From Sedimenticola sp. (GTDB lineage Bacteria; Pseudomonadota; Gammaproteobacteria; Chromatiales; Chromatiaceae): a DNA stretch of 39,671 nt. The notes beneath the pieces are model-generated. The model ran no database searches. It was not told the origin of the DNA and worked only from the letters and a program-made list of their open reading frames with translations. The translations under genes and the position numbers were made by a program. This document shows positions 28,517-35,847 of the stretch, piece by piece. The stretch spans positions 1 to 39,671 of the forward strand of contig JAMOLT010000018.1 of NCBI GenBank assembly GCA_027068915.1. Reading direction: 5' to 3'. Every line of letters begins with the position of its first letter. The first letter of the stretch is position 1.

Positions 28517-29569
28517 ATGTCCGCTTCATTTACTCTTGCCGAAATTGCAGAGCGTTGCGGGGCGGAGCTGCAGGGGGATGGTAGTCGCCGCATTTCCGGG
28601 GTGGAAACCCTGGATCATGCAGGCGCAGATCAAATCAGTTTTTTCAATCACGCCAGATACCGCAAGTCCTTGCGGGAAACCCGGGCGGCGGCGGTGATCC
28701 TGCGCCCTTCTGATGCAGCAGATTGCCCCAGCAACATGCTGCTGACAGACAACCCCTATCTTGTCTGGGCGCGGGTTACAAACTGTTTTGCCCCTTTGCA
28801 GGTTCAGGAAGCCGGCATACATGCCACTGCGAGCGTAGATCCGAATGCCAGGATAGATGCTGGAGCCGTAGTCGCAGCTGGTGTAGTGATTGGCGCAGGT
28901 GCCGTCATTGAAGCAAATGCCTATGTAGGACCAAATTGCGTTATTGGCCGGGAAGTGGTGCTTGGGCAGGGCTCGCGGCTGCTTGCTTCTGTGGTGCTCA
29001 TGGATCGGGTGCGATTGGGAAAGAACTGTCTGATTCATCCAGGTGCGGTGATAGGAAGTGATGGTTTTGGCCTGGCGAATGATCAGGGGCGCTGGGAGAA
29101 AGTTGCCCAGCTTGGCAGCGTTGTTCTTGGTGACAATGTGGAAGTTGGCGCAAACACCACCATCGACCGTGGCGCCGTCCGCGATACCCGGATTCACGAT
29201 GGCGTAAAGTTGGATAACCAGATCCAGGTGGCCCACAATGTGGAAATCGGGGAAAATACGGCCATTGCAGCCTGTACCGGCATATCCGGCTCGACCCGCA
29301 TTGGCAGCGGCTGCACCCTGGCCGGCGGGGTTGGTGTTGTCGGGCACATAGAGCTGGCAGATGGTGTGCATGTATCGGGCGCCAGCGTCGTGAGTCGTTC
29401 GCTACGGGAGCCGGGAGTTTATACTGGCGGTGTGTTGGCCATGCCGCACAAGGTCTGGCAAAAAAATATTGCCAGAATCAAGCAGCTGGACAGTATGGCG
29501 AGACGCTTGAGGGCATTGGAGAAAGCCCTGGCACAGTCGCAGGACGAACAGGACAGCATCAAGGAATAA
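28517..29569 (+). CDS. lpxD: UDP-3-O-(3-hydroxyacyl)glucosamine N-acyltransferase LpxD
   Basis: 350 residues. An N-terminal uridine-binding domain (LAEIAERCGAELQGDGSRRISGVETLDHA, SFFNHARYRKSL) is followed by left-handed beta-helix hexapeptide repeats (about 100-290; for example IHPGAVIGSDGFG) with the catalytic histidine in QIQVAHNVEIGENTAIAAC. A C-terminal helix (MARRLRALEKALAQ) closes the trimer. Third step of lipid A synthesis. Confidence 0.97.
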   Translation: MSASFTLAEIAERCGAELQGDGSRRISGVETLDHAGADQISFFNHARYRKSLRETRAAAVILRPSDAADCPSNMLLTDNPYLVWARVTNCFAPLQVQEAGIHATASVDPNARIDAGAVVAAGVVIGAGAVIEANAYVGPNCVIGREVVLGQGSRLLASVVLMDRVRLGKNCLIHPGAVIGSDGFGLANDQGRWEKVAQLGSVVLGDNVEVGANTTIDRGAVRDTRIHDGVKLDNQIQVAHNVEIGENTAIAACTGISGSTRIGSGCTLAGGVGVVGHIELADGVHVSGASVVSRSLREPGVYTGGVLAMPHKVWQKNIARIKQLDSMARRLRALEKALAQSQDEQDSIKE

Positions 29570-29639
29570 ACCGGGGCTTCCCGGGCGTGTTGCCTGAATT
29601 CAAGGATTCAGGTATTGGTAATGCAATCTGGAGATTCCT

Positions 29640-30077
29640 TTGGAAAACATGGACATCAGTCACATCATGGAACGCCTTCCCCACCGCTATCCCTTCCTGC
29701 TGGTGGATCGCATTCTGCAGTGTGAGCCGGGGGAGCGCCTCCTGGCTTTGAAGAATGTAAGCATGAACGAGCCGTTTTTCCAGGGACATTTTCCGGGGAA
29801 ACCGGTGATGCCCGGGGTGCTGATCATCGAGGCGCTGGCGCAAACCACCTGCCTGCTGGCGCTGGAAACCGAACCCTCCGATGGCGATACCATCTACCTT
29901 CTTGCCGGAGTGGACAAGGCGCGCTTCAAGCGTCAGGTGACGCCGGGAGACCAACTGCAACTCGAGGCCACGCTGTTGAAGCGAAGGCGCGGTATCTGGG
30001 TGTTCGGCGCAGAGGCCAGTGTCGATGGACAACTGGCTGCCAGTGCTGAAATCATGTGCACCGCGAGAGTGCTTTGA
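29640..30077 (+). CDS. fabZ: 3-hydroxyacyl-[acyl-carrier-protein] dehydratase FabZ
   Basis: 145 residues from TTG at 29640, chosen because GGAG (29630-29633) is six bases ahead. An ATG at 29649 (142 residues) has no good ribosome site. [13 protein letters not shown], the catalytic histidine in [23 protein letters not shown] with the downstream glutamate, and [17 protein letters not shown] are diagnostic. Dehydrates hydroxyacyl-ACP in fatty acid elongation and competes with LpxA/LpxD for substrate. Confidence 0.96.
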   Translation: MENMDISHIMERLPHRYPFLLVDRILQCEPGERLLALKNVSMNEPFFQGHFPGKPVMPGVLIIEALAQTTCLLALETEPSDGDTIYLLAGVDKARFKRQVTPGDQLQLEATLLKRRRGIWVFGAEASVDGQLAASAEIMCTARVL

Positions 30078-30841
30078 TCCATCCGTCCGCTATCATCGAC
30101 GAGCAGGCCAGCATCGGCGCCGGTGTTACTATCGGTCCTTTCAGCATCATCGGCGCCGGGGTGGAAATCGGTGACGGCTGCGAGATTGGCCCCCATGTCG
30201 TGATCCGGCGCAACACCCGCATGGGGAAAAACAACAAAATCTTTCAGTTTGCCTCCGTGGGCGATGATCCCCAGGACAAGAAATACGCGGGGGAGGAAAC
30301 CTGGCTGGAAATCGGCGACGACAACGTCATCCGTGAATTCGCCACCATCAACCGCGGCACGGCCCAGGACCGGGGCGCAACCCGCATCGGCAATGACAAC
30401 CTGCTCATGGCCTACACCCATGTGGCCCATGACTGCGTGCTTGGCAACCATACCATTCTGGCCAATGCGGCTTCATTGGGCGGGCATGTGCAGATCCAGG
30501 ACTGGGCCATTCTTGGCGGATTTTCCATGGTGCATCAGTTTACGCGCATCGGTGCGCACAGTTTTGCCGCCATGGGCAGCGCCATCGGCAAGGACGTGCC
30601 GCCATTTGTCATGGTTGGCGGCAATCCGGCGGTTCCCCGGGGAATCAACGCCGAAGGCCTGAAGCGGCGGGGATTCGATGCAGATGCCATTGCCGCGCTG
30701 AAAAAAGCCTACCGGATATTGTATCGATCCGGTTTGCGTCTGGAAGAGGCCCGCCGGCAAATCACCCCGCTCTGCAGCCAACCGGCATTGTGTGTGCTGC
30801 CGGAATTTTTGCAAAACCCCTCCCGCAGTATCGTTCGATAG
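30056..30841 (+). CDS. lpxA: UDP-N-acetylglucosamine O-acyltransferase LpxA
   Basis: 261 residues from GTG at 30056, overlapping fabZ by 22 bases. This start lines up with the E. coli N-terminus; TTG at 30074 is a shorter alternative. Hexapeptide-repeat helix, [17 protein letters not shown], the catalytic histidine in [22 protein letters not shown] and [27 protein letters not shown] are diagnostic. First step of lipid A synthesis. Confidence 0.97.
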   Translation: MHRESALIHPSAIIDEQASIGAGVTIGPFSIIGAGVEIGDGCEIGPHVVIRRNTRMGKNNKIFQFASVGDDPQDKKYAGEETWLEIGDDNVIREFATINRGTAQDRGATRIGNDNLLMAYTHVAHDCVLGNHTILANAASLGGHVQIQDWAILGGFSMVHQFTRIGAHSFAAMGSAIGKDVPPFVMVGGNPAVPRGINAEGLKRRGFDADAIAALKKAYRILYRSGLRLEEARRQITPLCSQPALCVLPEFLQNPSRSIVR

Positions 30842-31993
30842 ATGCGCATCGGTATCGTCGCAGCTGAACCTTCCGCAGATCAGCTCGCCGCCGGGTTGAT
30901 GCAGGCATTGAAAGCCCGGCAGCAGGATATTCAATTTGAAGGCATTGGCGGCCCGCAAATGGCGGCGCAGGGGCTGGAAAGCTGCTTCCCCATGGAAAGG
31001 CTGTCGGTAATGGGGCTGGTGGAGGTTCTGGGGCGATTGCCGGAACTCCTGAAGATGCGCAGGACGCTGATTCGGCGCTGGCTGCAACGGCCACCCGATT
31101 TGTTCATCGGCATCGATGCGCCGGATTTCAACCTGAAGCTGGAACAGGCGCTGAAGGCCGCATCCGTGCCTACGGTGCACTATGTCAGCCCCACGGTTTG
31201 GGCCTGGCGGGAAAAACGGGTGAAAAAGATTCGCGCCGCCGCCGATCTGGTGCTGAGCATCTTTCCTTTCGAGCAGGAATTCCTGCAAGCTCATGGCATT
31301 CCTTGCGCCTATGTGGGACACCCCCTGGCGCAACACTACCCCCTACGGCCCGACAAGCAGGCAGCCAGACAACAGCTGGGCCTGTCTCCGGCTGCGCCGG
31401 TGCTGGCGGTGCTGCCGGGCAGCAGGGGGGGAGAAGTGCAACGCCTGGCGCGCCCCTTCCTGCAGACTGCCGCAGCCTGTGCGCAGCAGATTCCCGGCCT
31501 GGCGGTGGTTGCGCCCCTGGCTACGGAGAAAACCCAGGCCGCTTTTCACCGGGCCTGCCGGGAATACGCCCCGGGGCTGGATGTGATGATCAGCCGGAAC
31601 AACACGCCCGAAGCGCTTACGGCGGCAGACGTGGTGCTGGTGGCCTCCGGCACGGCGACGTTCGAAGCCTTGTTGTGCAAGCGCCCCATGGTCGTCGGTT
31701 ACAAGGTGAATCCCCTGACCTATCAGATCATCCGGAAGCTGGACATGCTCAAGATTGACCATGTGTCCATGGCCAACCTGCTCAGTGAAGCGCCCCTGGC
31801 ACCCGAGTTTATTCAACAGTCCTGTGAAGTGGACCAGCTGCTGCCGCCGTTATTGGCTTTTTTTCAGGACAAGACACAGGTTGCCCAGATCGAGCAACAG
31901 TACACCAGGGTGCATGAATCCCTGACCATGGATACCAACCGATTGGCGGCGCAGGCGGTAATGGACTTGTGGGGGGAAAAGAGACATGCCTGA
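30842..31993 (+). CDS. lpxB: Lipid-A-disaccharide synthase LpxB
   Basis: 383 residues, beginning directly after the lpxA stop. [83 protein letters not shown] and [21 protein letters not shown] are family hallmarks. Membrane-associated glycosyltransferase joining UDP-diacylglucosamine and lipid X. Overlaps rnhB by eight bases. Confidence 0.97.
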   Translation: MRIGIVAAEPSADQLAAGLMQALKARQQDIQFEGIGGPQMAAQGLESCFPMERLSVMGLVEVLGRLPELLKMRRTLIRRWLQRPPDLFIGIDAPDFNLKLEQALKAASVPTVHYVSPTVWAWREKRVKKIRAAADLVLSIFPFEQEFLQAHGIPCAYVGHPLAQHYPLRPDKQAARQQLGLSPAAPVLAVLPGSRGGEVQRLARPFLQTAAACAQQIPGLAVVAPLATEKTQAAFHRACREYAPGLDVMISRNNTPEALTAADVVLVASGTATFEALLCKRPMVVGYKVNPLTYQIIRKLDMLKIDHVSMANLLSEAPLAPEFIQQSCEVDQLLPPLLAFFQDKTQVAQIEQQYTRVHESLTMDTNRLAAQAVMDLWGEKRHA

Positions 31994-32555
31994 AATCATT
32001 TGTGGTGTGGATGAGGTGGGAAGAGGGCCGCTGGCGGGCCCCGTAATGGCGGCTGCCGTCGTACTCGACCCTCACAATCCTGTCGGTGGCCTGGATGATT
32101 CCAAGAAACTCTCGGAAAAGCGTCGTGAACAACTGTATGTGGAGATCCGCGAAAAGGCGCTTGCCTGGTGTGTGGGCAGGGCGGAAGTAGCGGAGATCGA
32201 CGCCATCAACATACTGCAAGCTTCTCTGCTGGCCATGCGGCGGGCAGTGGAAGGATTGTCCCTGTTGCCCGATCATGCCCTGGTGGACGGCAACAGGCTG
32301 CCCCGCCTGCCCTGCGCGGCCACCGCCATCATCGGCGGGGACGCCAGCGAAACCTGCATCAGCGCCGCCTCCATCATCGCCAAGGTCACCCGGGATCGGG
32401 AAATGATAAAACTGGATGCGGCCTATCCCGGCTACGGCTTTGCCCGACACAAGGGCTACCCCACCAAAATGCACCTGGAAGCCTTGCGGCAACAGGGCGT
32501 CACCGAGATCCATCGGCGCAGCTTCGCCCCGGTGCGGCGGCTGCTGCAAGAATGA
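31986..32555 (+). CDS. rnhB: Ribonuclease HII
   Basis: 189 residues. [21 protein letters not shown] carries the first catalytic D-E pair. [12 protein letters not shown], the third aspartate in LVDGNRLP and the fourth in [13 protein letters not shown] complete the active site, and [18 protein letters not shown] is conserved. Removes ribonucleotides from DNA. Last of the conserved block: dnaE normally follows in gammaproteobacteria but is not here, and the accessory region starts at once. Confidence 0.96.
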   Translation: MPEIICGVDEVGRGPLAGPVMAAAVVLDPHNPVGGLDDSKKLSEKRREQLYVEIREKALAWCVGRAEVAEIDAINILQASLLAMRRAVEGLSLLPDHALVDGNRLPRLPCAATAIIGGDASETCISAASIIAKVTRDREMIKLDAAYPGYGFARHKGYPTKMHLEALRQQGVTEIHRRSFAPVRRLLQE

Positions 32556-32592
32556 TCTGTGGTCATGGCAAGGGGCTTGGGACTCCTGCCGT

Positions 32593-32621
32593 TTGACATA
32601 CAATCAAACCATGTAGTAGAA
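32593..32621 (+). promoter_or_regulatory. Possible promoter of the accessory array
   Basis: A perfect -35 TTGACA (32593-32598) is followed after 17 bases by a weak GTAGAA (32616-32621); TAGTAG at 32614 is an alternative -10. It is the only promoter-like sequence between rnhB and the first accessory gene. Confidence 0.4.
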
Positions 32622-32695
32622 GAAACACAGCAGGAACAGAATGGTGACCATGCCGCTTGGTGCCTTCACCGGTTACAAGGAACAGGGAGTAGCCC

Positions 32696-32962
32696 ATGTC
32701 GATCTTTCCTCCGCTTCATCTATCACCGGCCGTGGTCAGCTTGTTGTTTTTTGCAACGGCACCGGCTGCATCTTTTGCCGGCTGCCCCGGTAAAACCAGC
32801 CTGTGTGCCGCCAGAGGAGAACTCAAACTTACCCGCAGCAAAATCCCGGCGAGGGCAAGGAATGTTCTTGTCGCGGGCCGGATTGCCCTGAGCACCGACC
32901 GGGTGTTCCTGATCCAGCTGTTGCGTGACGCCCGGGGCATGTGGAAAGTGGAGGGCATGTGA
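32696..32962 (+). CDS. P' : internally deleted copy of the secreted Ig/PKD-type protein P
   Basis: 88 residues with a signal peptide (MSIFPPLHLSPAVVSLLFFA...SFA). The remainder is the N-terminal segment of the intact protein at 37362-39080 (CPGKTSLCAARGELKLTRSKIPARAR, compare CPSETDLQ... and GELKITGSEIPAGAR) joined in frame to that protein's last 23 residues (TDRVFLIQLLRDARGMWKVEGM). About 1.27 kb of middle (calcium repeats, Ig and PKD domains) is missing. The joint lies at GCACCGAC, resembling GCGCCGAC and GCACCGAC at the two ends of the missing part in P. A second 12-residue deletion lies near the N-terminus. It may be expressed as a small secreted peptide or be a pseudogene that only supplies translation to L1. 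Confidence 0.7.
   Translation: MSIFPPLHLSPAVVSLLFFATAPAASFAGCPGKTSLCAARGELKLTRSKIPARARNVLVAGRIALSTDRVFLIQLLRDARGMWKVEGM
32892..32962 (+). repeat. Tail repeat T1 (3' end of P plus start signal of the next L gene)
   Basis: First of four copies of a sequence encoding DRVFLIQLLRDARG(V/M)WKVEGM, then the stop. It includes GGAGG just before the downstream start, so the repeat carries the ribosome site of the following L gene. Differs from T4 by G to A at the V/M codon. Confidence 0.9.
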
Positions 32963-33837
32963 AGGTGAATGGCAATCACGCAATATCCCCCCTGGCAATG
33001 GCATGCCTGCTTGCGCTCAGCCTGGTGGTGACAGGATGTGCCGGCGGTGTGTTTCCGGTGCGTTCCGCCGCGGTGACCGCCACGGTAGTGGATGAAGAGA
33101 CCAATGCACCATTGGAAGGCGTGGCCGTTGTTGGCAAGTGGCCCAATATCCGGGGAACCTTTGCTGGATCGAGTCCCGCTGGGATCATCGAGATCAAAGA
33201 GGTCATGACCGATGCGCAAGGTAAATTTACCTTGCCTGGCTGGTGGAAGTCAGGGGAAGGAATAGCCAGTCCCGGATTAACTTCAACCGGGCCTCAAATC
33301 TACCTCTATAAAGCTGGGTACTGGCCTAGAAGGCTGCAAAATCCTAGCGAACAGTATGATCAAGTGATCATGTGGCCAGATGCCTGGCGATCAGACTGGG
33401 ATGGCAAGACTATTCGCCTCAAATCGATGCATGCGGAAAATTGGGGCAAGAAAGAATGGAAAAAATTCGTGGAGCGTAGCGGATCAACCCCAAGTGTTAC
33501 ATGCTCTTGGCAGAAATATCCTCGAATGATGATCGAATGGGAACGGCAATGGGTTCCGTACAAAAAGAAATTCGGGCATAAACCACTTGGCGCTCCCAAT
33601 ATTGGATACATGGATAGAGTCCCCAAGGAGTGTCTCTCGGATCCCATCAGTTTTTACAAAAGCCACGGTATGACCCAAGAAGAAATAGATGCCTGTTGCA
33701 TCCGGCCAAAGCGAAGGGAGTATGGCAAGCGGAAGTTGTTGTTTAAAGGTGGGAAGCCACTTATCAGGCTGGAATCGATCAAAATCTATAAAGAAGGAAG
33801 CCGCAGGAATGAAGGGAGAAATCTGGATGACCGGTGA
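32959..33837 (+). CDS. L1: predicted outer-membrane lipoprotein with conserved N-terminal and variable C-terminal half
   Basis: 292 residues from GTG at 32959, which overlaps the P' stop (GTGA) behind GGAGG. The ATG used by its near-copy L4 is changed to AAG here. The lipobox LVVTGC gives the acylated cysteine. Residues about 35-90 (AVTATVVDEETNAPLEGVAVVGKWP...DAQGKFTLPGWW) resemble a carboxypeptidase-regulatory-like beta-sandwich. To 33413 the DNA differs from L4 at only about 11 positions by eye. The rest is AT-rich and diverged: C-S-W, a lone C before DPISFYKSHGMTQEEIDACC, and a final LIRLESIKIYKEG shared in pattern with L2 and L3. No known family is recognised for the C-terminal half. Confidence 0.8.
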   Translation: MKVNGNHAISPLAMACLLALSLVVTGCAGGVFPVRSAAVTATVVDEETNAPLEGVAVVGKWPNIRGTFAGSSPAGIIEIKEVMTDAQGKFTLPGWWKSGEGIASPGLTSTGPQIYLYKAGYWPRRLQNPSEQYDQVIMWPDAWRSDWDGKTIRLKSMHAENWGKKEWKKFVERSGSTPSVTCSWQKYPRMMIEWERQWVPYKKKFGHKPLGAPNIGYMDRVPKECLSDPISFYKSHGMTQEEIDACCIRPKRREYGKRKLLFKGGKPLIRLESIKIYKEGSRRNEGRNLDDR

Positions 33838-34126
33838 AGAGAAACAGCATGTATCGCGCAGGTTTGCTTATATTGCATTTGGTTTGCTGGTTTTGCCAGC
33901 GACCAGTGTTTGTTAGTGGCCATTTAGGCTCTTCCCCAAATGGAGTGGGTAGATTGTCGTAACCGCTATGAGAGACAAAGACCTATACGCCCAAATATTG
34001 GGCATCAAGAGCCCCTGGATGACAGGCCGATCCACCCCTGTCCACCGTTTTCCGATTGCAATACTTCTCCAGACTGGTCGCTGGAGGATGGCGCACCGCA
34101 GCAGAACCTTCCGAACCAGCGCAACT
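33809..34126 (+). pseudogene. Z0: Z-type gene broken by an IS remnant
   Basis: An ATG at 33809, overlapping the end of L1 just as Z1 and Z2 overlap L2 and L3, opens MKGEIWMTGEEKQHVSRRFA and a hydrophobic signal-like stretch. It stops at 33914-33916, just before the IS end. After the IS remnant the frame RPIHPCPPFSDCNTSPDWSLEDG (from about 34021) aligns with FHPCPLGADCNTSPAWALEDG of Z1. The gene is therefore interrupted, with most of its middle missing, and its 3' side runs out of frame into tail repeat T2. Confidence 0.65.
33927..34020 (+). mobile_element. Left-end remnant of an ISL3-family insertion sequence
   Basis: GGCTCTTCCCCAAATGGAG at 33927 resembles the GGCTCTT-type terminal inverted repeat of ISL3-family elements. 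The frame from ATG 33968 reads MRDKDLYAQILGIKSPW, the typical transposase N-terminus of that family. The similarity ends near 34018, where Z-type sequence resumes. Only about 94 bases remain and no right end was found in the window. Recognition is from memory of the family, without a database comparison. Confidence 0.65.
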
Positions 34127-34140
34127 CTTTAATGTCTTGC

Positions 34141-34235
34141 GGGAGAAACCATCGACGGCACCGACCGGGTGTTCCTGATCCAGCTGTTGCGTGACGCCCG
34201 GGGCGTGTGGAAAGTGAGTGGAGGGCATGTGAGGG
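34141..34235 (+). repeat. Tail repeat T2 with a 4-base insertion
   Basis: Orphan copy of the 3' end of P, beginning GGGAGAAACCATCGACGG like T4 at 38993. AGTG at 34213-34216 is repeated at 34217-34220, which shifts the frame before the VEGM codons. The Shine-Dalgarno GGAGG and the GTG start of L2 are retained. Confidence 0.9.
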
Positions 34236-35628
34236 CAGACGAGGGCACGGAAAAGACCAAACGCCGTGGCTGGCGTATCACCGGGTGGGTGGTGCTGGTG
34301 ATTGCGGTGTATATCCTTCTCGACTCCGGGCTGATCCCCTGGGGCTACGTCCGTTCTGCGCCTATCAGTGGCACCATCATCGACAAGGAGACGGGCCAGC
34401 CGATTCCCCATGCCGTAATCGTTGTCGAATGGCCGCAGATGCGGGGCACCCCTGGTGGGACTATCTATGTGGGTAGCGGCACCATCAAGCTTATCTATGT
34501 ATTTTCTGATGAACAGGGCAACTACCTGGTGCCCGGCTGGAAACGCTCGAAATGGGAGATTGGTGAAGGTGGCTTCACTAAGGATCGGGTCGAGATGTAC
34601 ATTCGTGCGTCGGGTTACTGGCCCCGGACGCTACATAATCGGGAAGAAGGCGGGCTGGGCTGGGGTGAGGCCTGGAAGGCGGAATGGGATGGCGAGGACA
34701 TCGAGCTGGAACCCATGCATTGGCGGGAGTGGATGAAGGAGGAGTGGGAAAGGCAGCACCAACGTAAAGTTTATGGCTATAAATTTAGCATATTGCGATT
34801 GAATAATAATGACCATGATTGGCCACCTAACAATTGTGACTGGAAGAGGCGTCCAAAAGACTTTTTGGAAGGAATGCGTTATCAGTTAAGAATGATGGAA
34901 ATGTTGCCCGGGCATTATAAGGTTGTTAAACGCACACCAGATGAATTGAAAAAGATAGAGAAGGACTGTGGGGCGAACCCTTATCAATACTTGAAACGAT
35001 ATGGAATAACTGATGAAGAATGGAAAGCCTGTTGTGTAGAAACCCAGGGCGAAAATGCTGGAAAGAAAGTACCTCAATCAGTGCCTGTGGCGCCATCAGT
35101 ACCAGTAAATGAATGGAAGGCCTGTTGCGAACACAAAGTAGAAAAACGTGCATCGCCGCACACGACCGTAATTATGCTGGAAAGCTTTAAGGTTATGCCT
35201 GACGGACGATTAATACCTCTGGAAACAGAGAAGGCGGGAATAAAGCGCACCACACCTGGCGAATCAGTACAAAAACACGGAAAAAGAATGGCAGGAAAAT
35301 GAAAGGAATAATGAAAATACCTGTTGCGGCATTGCTGTTGCTGCTACTGCAAGCTGCTTCGGCTTATGAAGTGGAAACCCACGCCCGCTTTTCACAGAAG
35401 GCGGCTACCTGCTCGGTGCTGGGGGATTCAGCCTTTTTGGAGGCACTCGGACTCGACGGATTGGAAGCGGAAGCCCCTGTTTGGCGCAGGCCGGTAAATA
35501 TTCATGATCCTGAGTGGATTATGAAATGGATTGTTGAATACAAAAAGAAAGAATACGAACCCACCATCAAAACCCTCATTGGCTGGGGTGCGAAGTTTGA
35601 GGACGAGGAGTTTCTCACCCGCCCGCTG
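34195..35628 (+). repeat. Direct repeat unit A (L2-Z1), copy of 35815-37159
   Basis: The unit comprises the tail repeat end, the conserved half of an L gene, its variable half, and the first part of a Z gene. Identity with unit B is very high in 34229-34740 and 35299-35520, and low in the variable C-terminal part of L (about 34755-35150). Unit B carries a 21-base insertion within Z. Confidence 0.85.
34229..35302 (+). CDS. L2: membrane-anchored L-family protein
   Basis: 357 residues from GTG at 34229, four bases after GGAGG. An in-frame upstream ATG at 34169 only reads the frameshifted P tail. A basic N-terminus (EKTKRRGWR) and one membrane helix (about 14-34, GWVVLVIAVYILLDSGLI) suggest an inner-membrane anchor with the rest in the periplasm, in place of the lipobox of L1 and L4. 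The conserved half has SGTIIDKETGQPIPHAVIVVEWPQ and GNYLVPGWKRSKW, ending PMHWREWMKEEWE. The variable half keeps C-D-W, KDCGANPYQYLKRYGITDEEWKACC and VIMLESFKVMPDG. It uniquely repeats EWKACC after a Val/Pro/Ser linker (PQSVPVAPSVPV). The stop overlaps the Z1 start (ATGA). Confidence 0.8.
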   Translation: MRADEGTEKTKRRGWRITGWVVLVIAVYILLDSGLIPWGYVRSAPISGTIIDKETGQPIPHAVIVVEWPQMRGTPGGTIYVGSGTIKLIYVFSDEQGNYLVPGWKRSKWEIGEGGFTKDRVEMYIRASGYWPRTLHNREEGGLGWGEAWKAEWDGEDIELEPMHWREWMKEEWERQHQRKVYGYKFSILRLNNNDHDWPPNNCDWKRRPKDFLEGMRYQLRMMEMLPGHYKVVKRTPDELKKIEKDCGANPYQYLKRYGITDEEWKACCVETQGENAGKKVPQSVPVAPSVPVNEWKACCEHKVEKRASPHTTVIMLESFKVMPDGRLIPLETEKAGIKRTTPGESVQKHGKRMAGK

Positions 35629-35847
35629 AATCATTTTTTTGATCCGTTGAACGGGCTTCCTTTTCATCCATGCCCGCTTGGCGCTGACTGCAACACATCC
35701 CCTGCCTGGGCATTGGAAGACGGCAGTCCCCATCCGGATTTGGATGAGCAAGAGCAATCATTCTTTGATGCAAACAACCGCCTCCGGTATGCATTGGGCC
35801 TGGCTGACAAGGATGCCCGGGGCGTGTGGAAAGTGGAGGGCATGTGA
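35299..35847 (+). CDS. Z1: secreted phospholipase C/nuclease-like N-terminal domain, chimeric C-terminus
   Basis: 182 residues. Signal peptide to about residue 22 (ALLLLLLQAASA), then YEVETHARFSQKAA, LTRPLNHFFDPLNGLPF and DCNTSPAWALEDG. This style resembles the N-terminus of bacterial zinc-dependent phospholipase C-like proteins (H near the mature start, NHF(Y/F)DP motif), which are normally much longer. After QSFFDANNRLRYALGLADK the protein switches abruptly to DARGVWKVEGM, the end of protein P (tail repeat T3), so its own C-terminal part has been replaced. Probably not a complete enzyme. The stop overlaps the L3 start (GTGA). Confidence 0.7.
   Translation: MKGIMKIPVAALLLLLLQAASAYEVETHARFSQKAATCSVLGDSAFLEALGLDGLEAEAPVWRRPVNIHDPEWIMKWIVEYKKKEYEPTIKTLIGWGAKFEDEEFLTRPLNHFFDPLNGLPFHPCPLGADCNTSPAWALEDGSPHPDLDEQEQSFFDANNRLRYALGLADKDARGVWKVEGM
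35815..35847 (+). repeat. Tail repeat T3 (short copy)
   Basis: Only the last 33 bases of the P 3' end remain, joined in frame to Z1 at GCCCGGGGCGTGTGG. The GGAGG and the overlapping GTG of L3 are kept. Confidence 0.85.
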
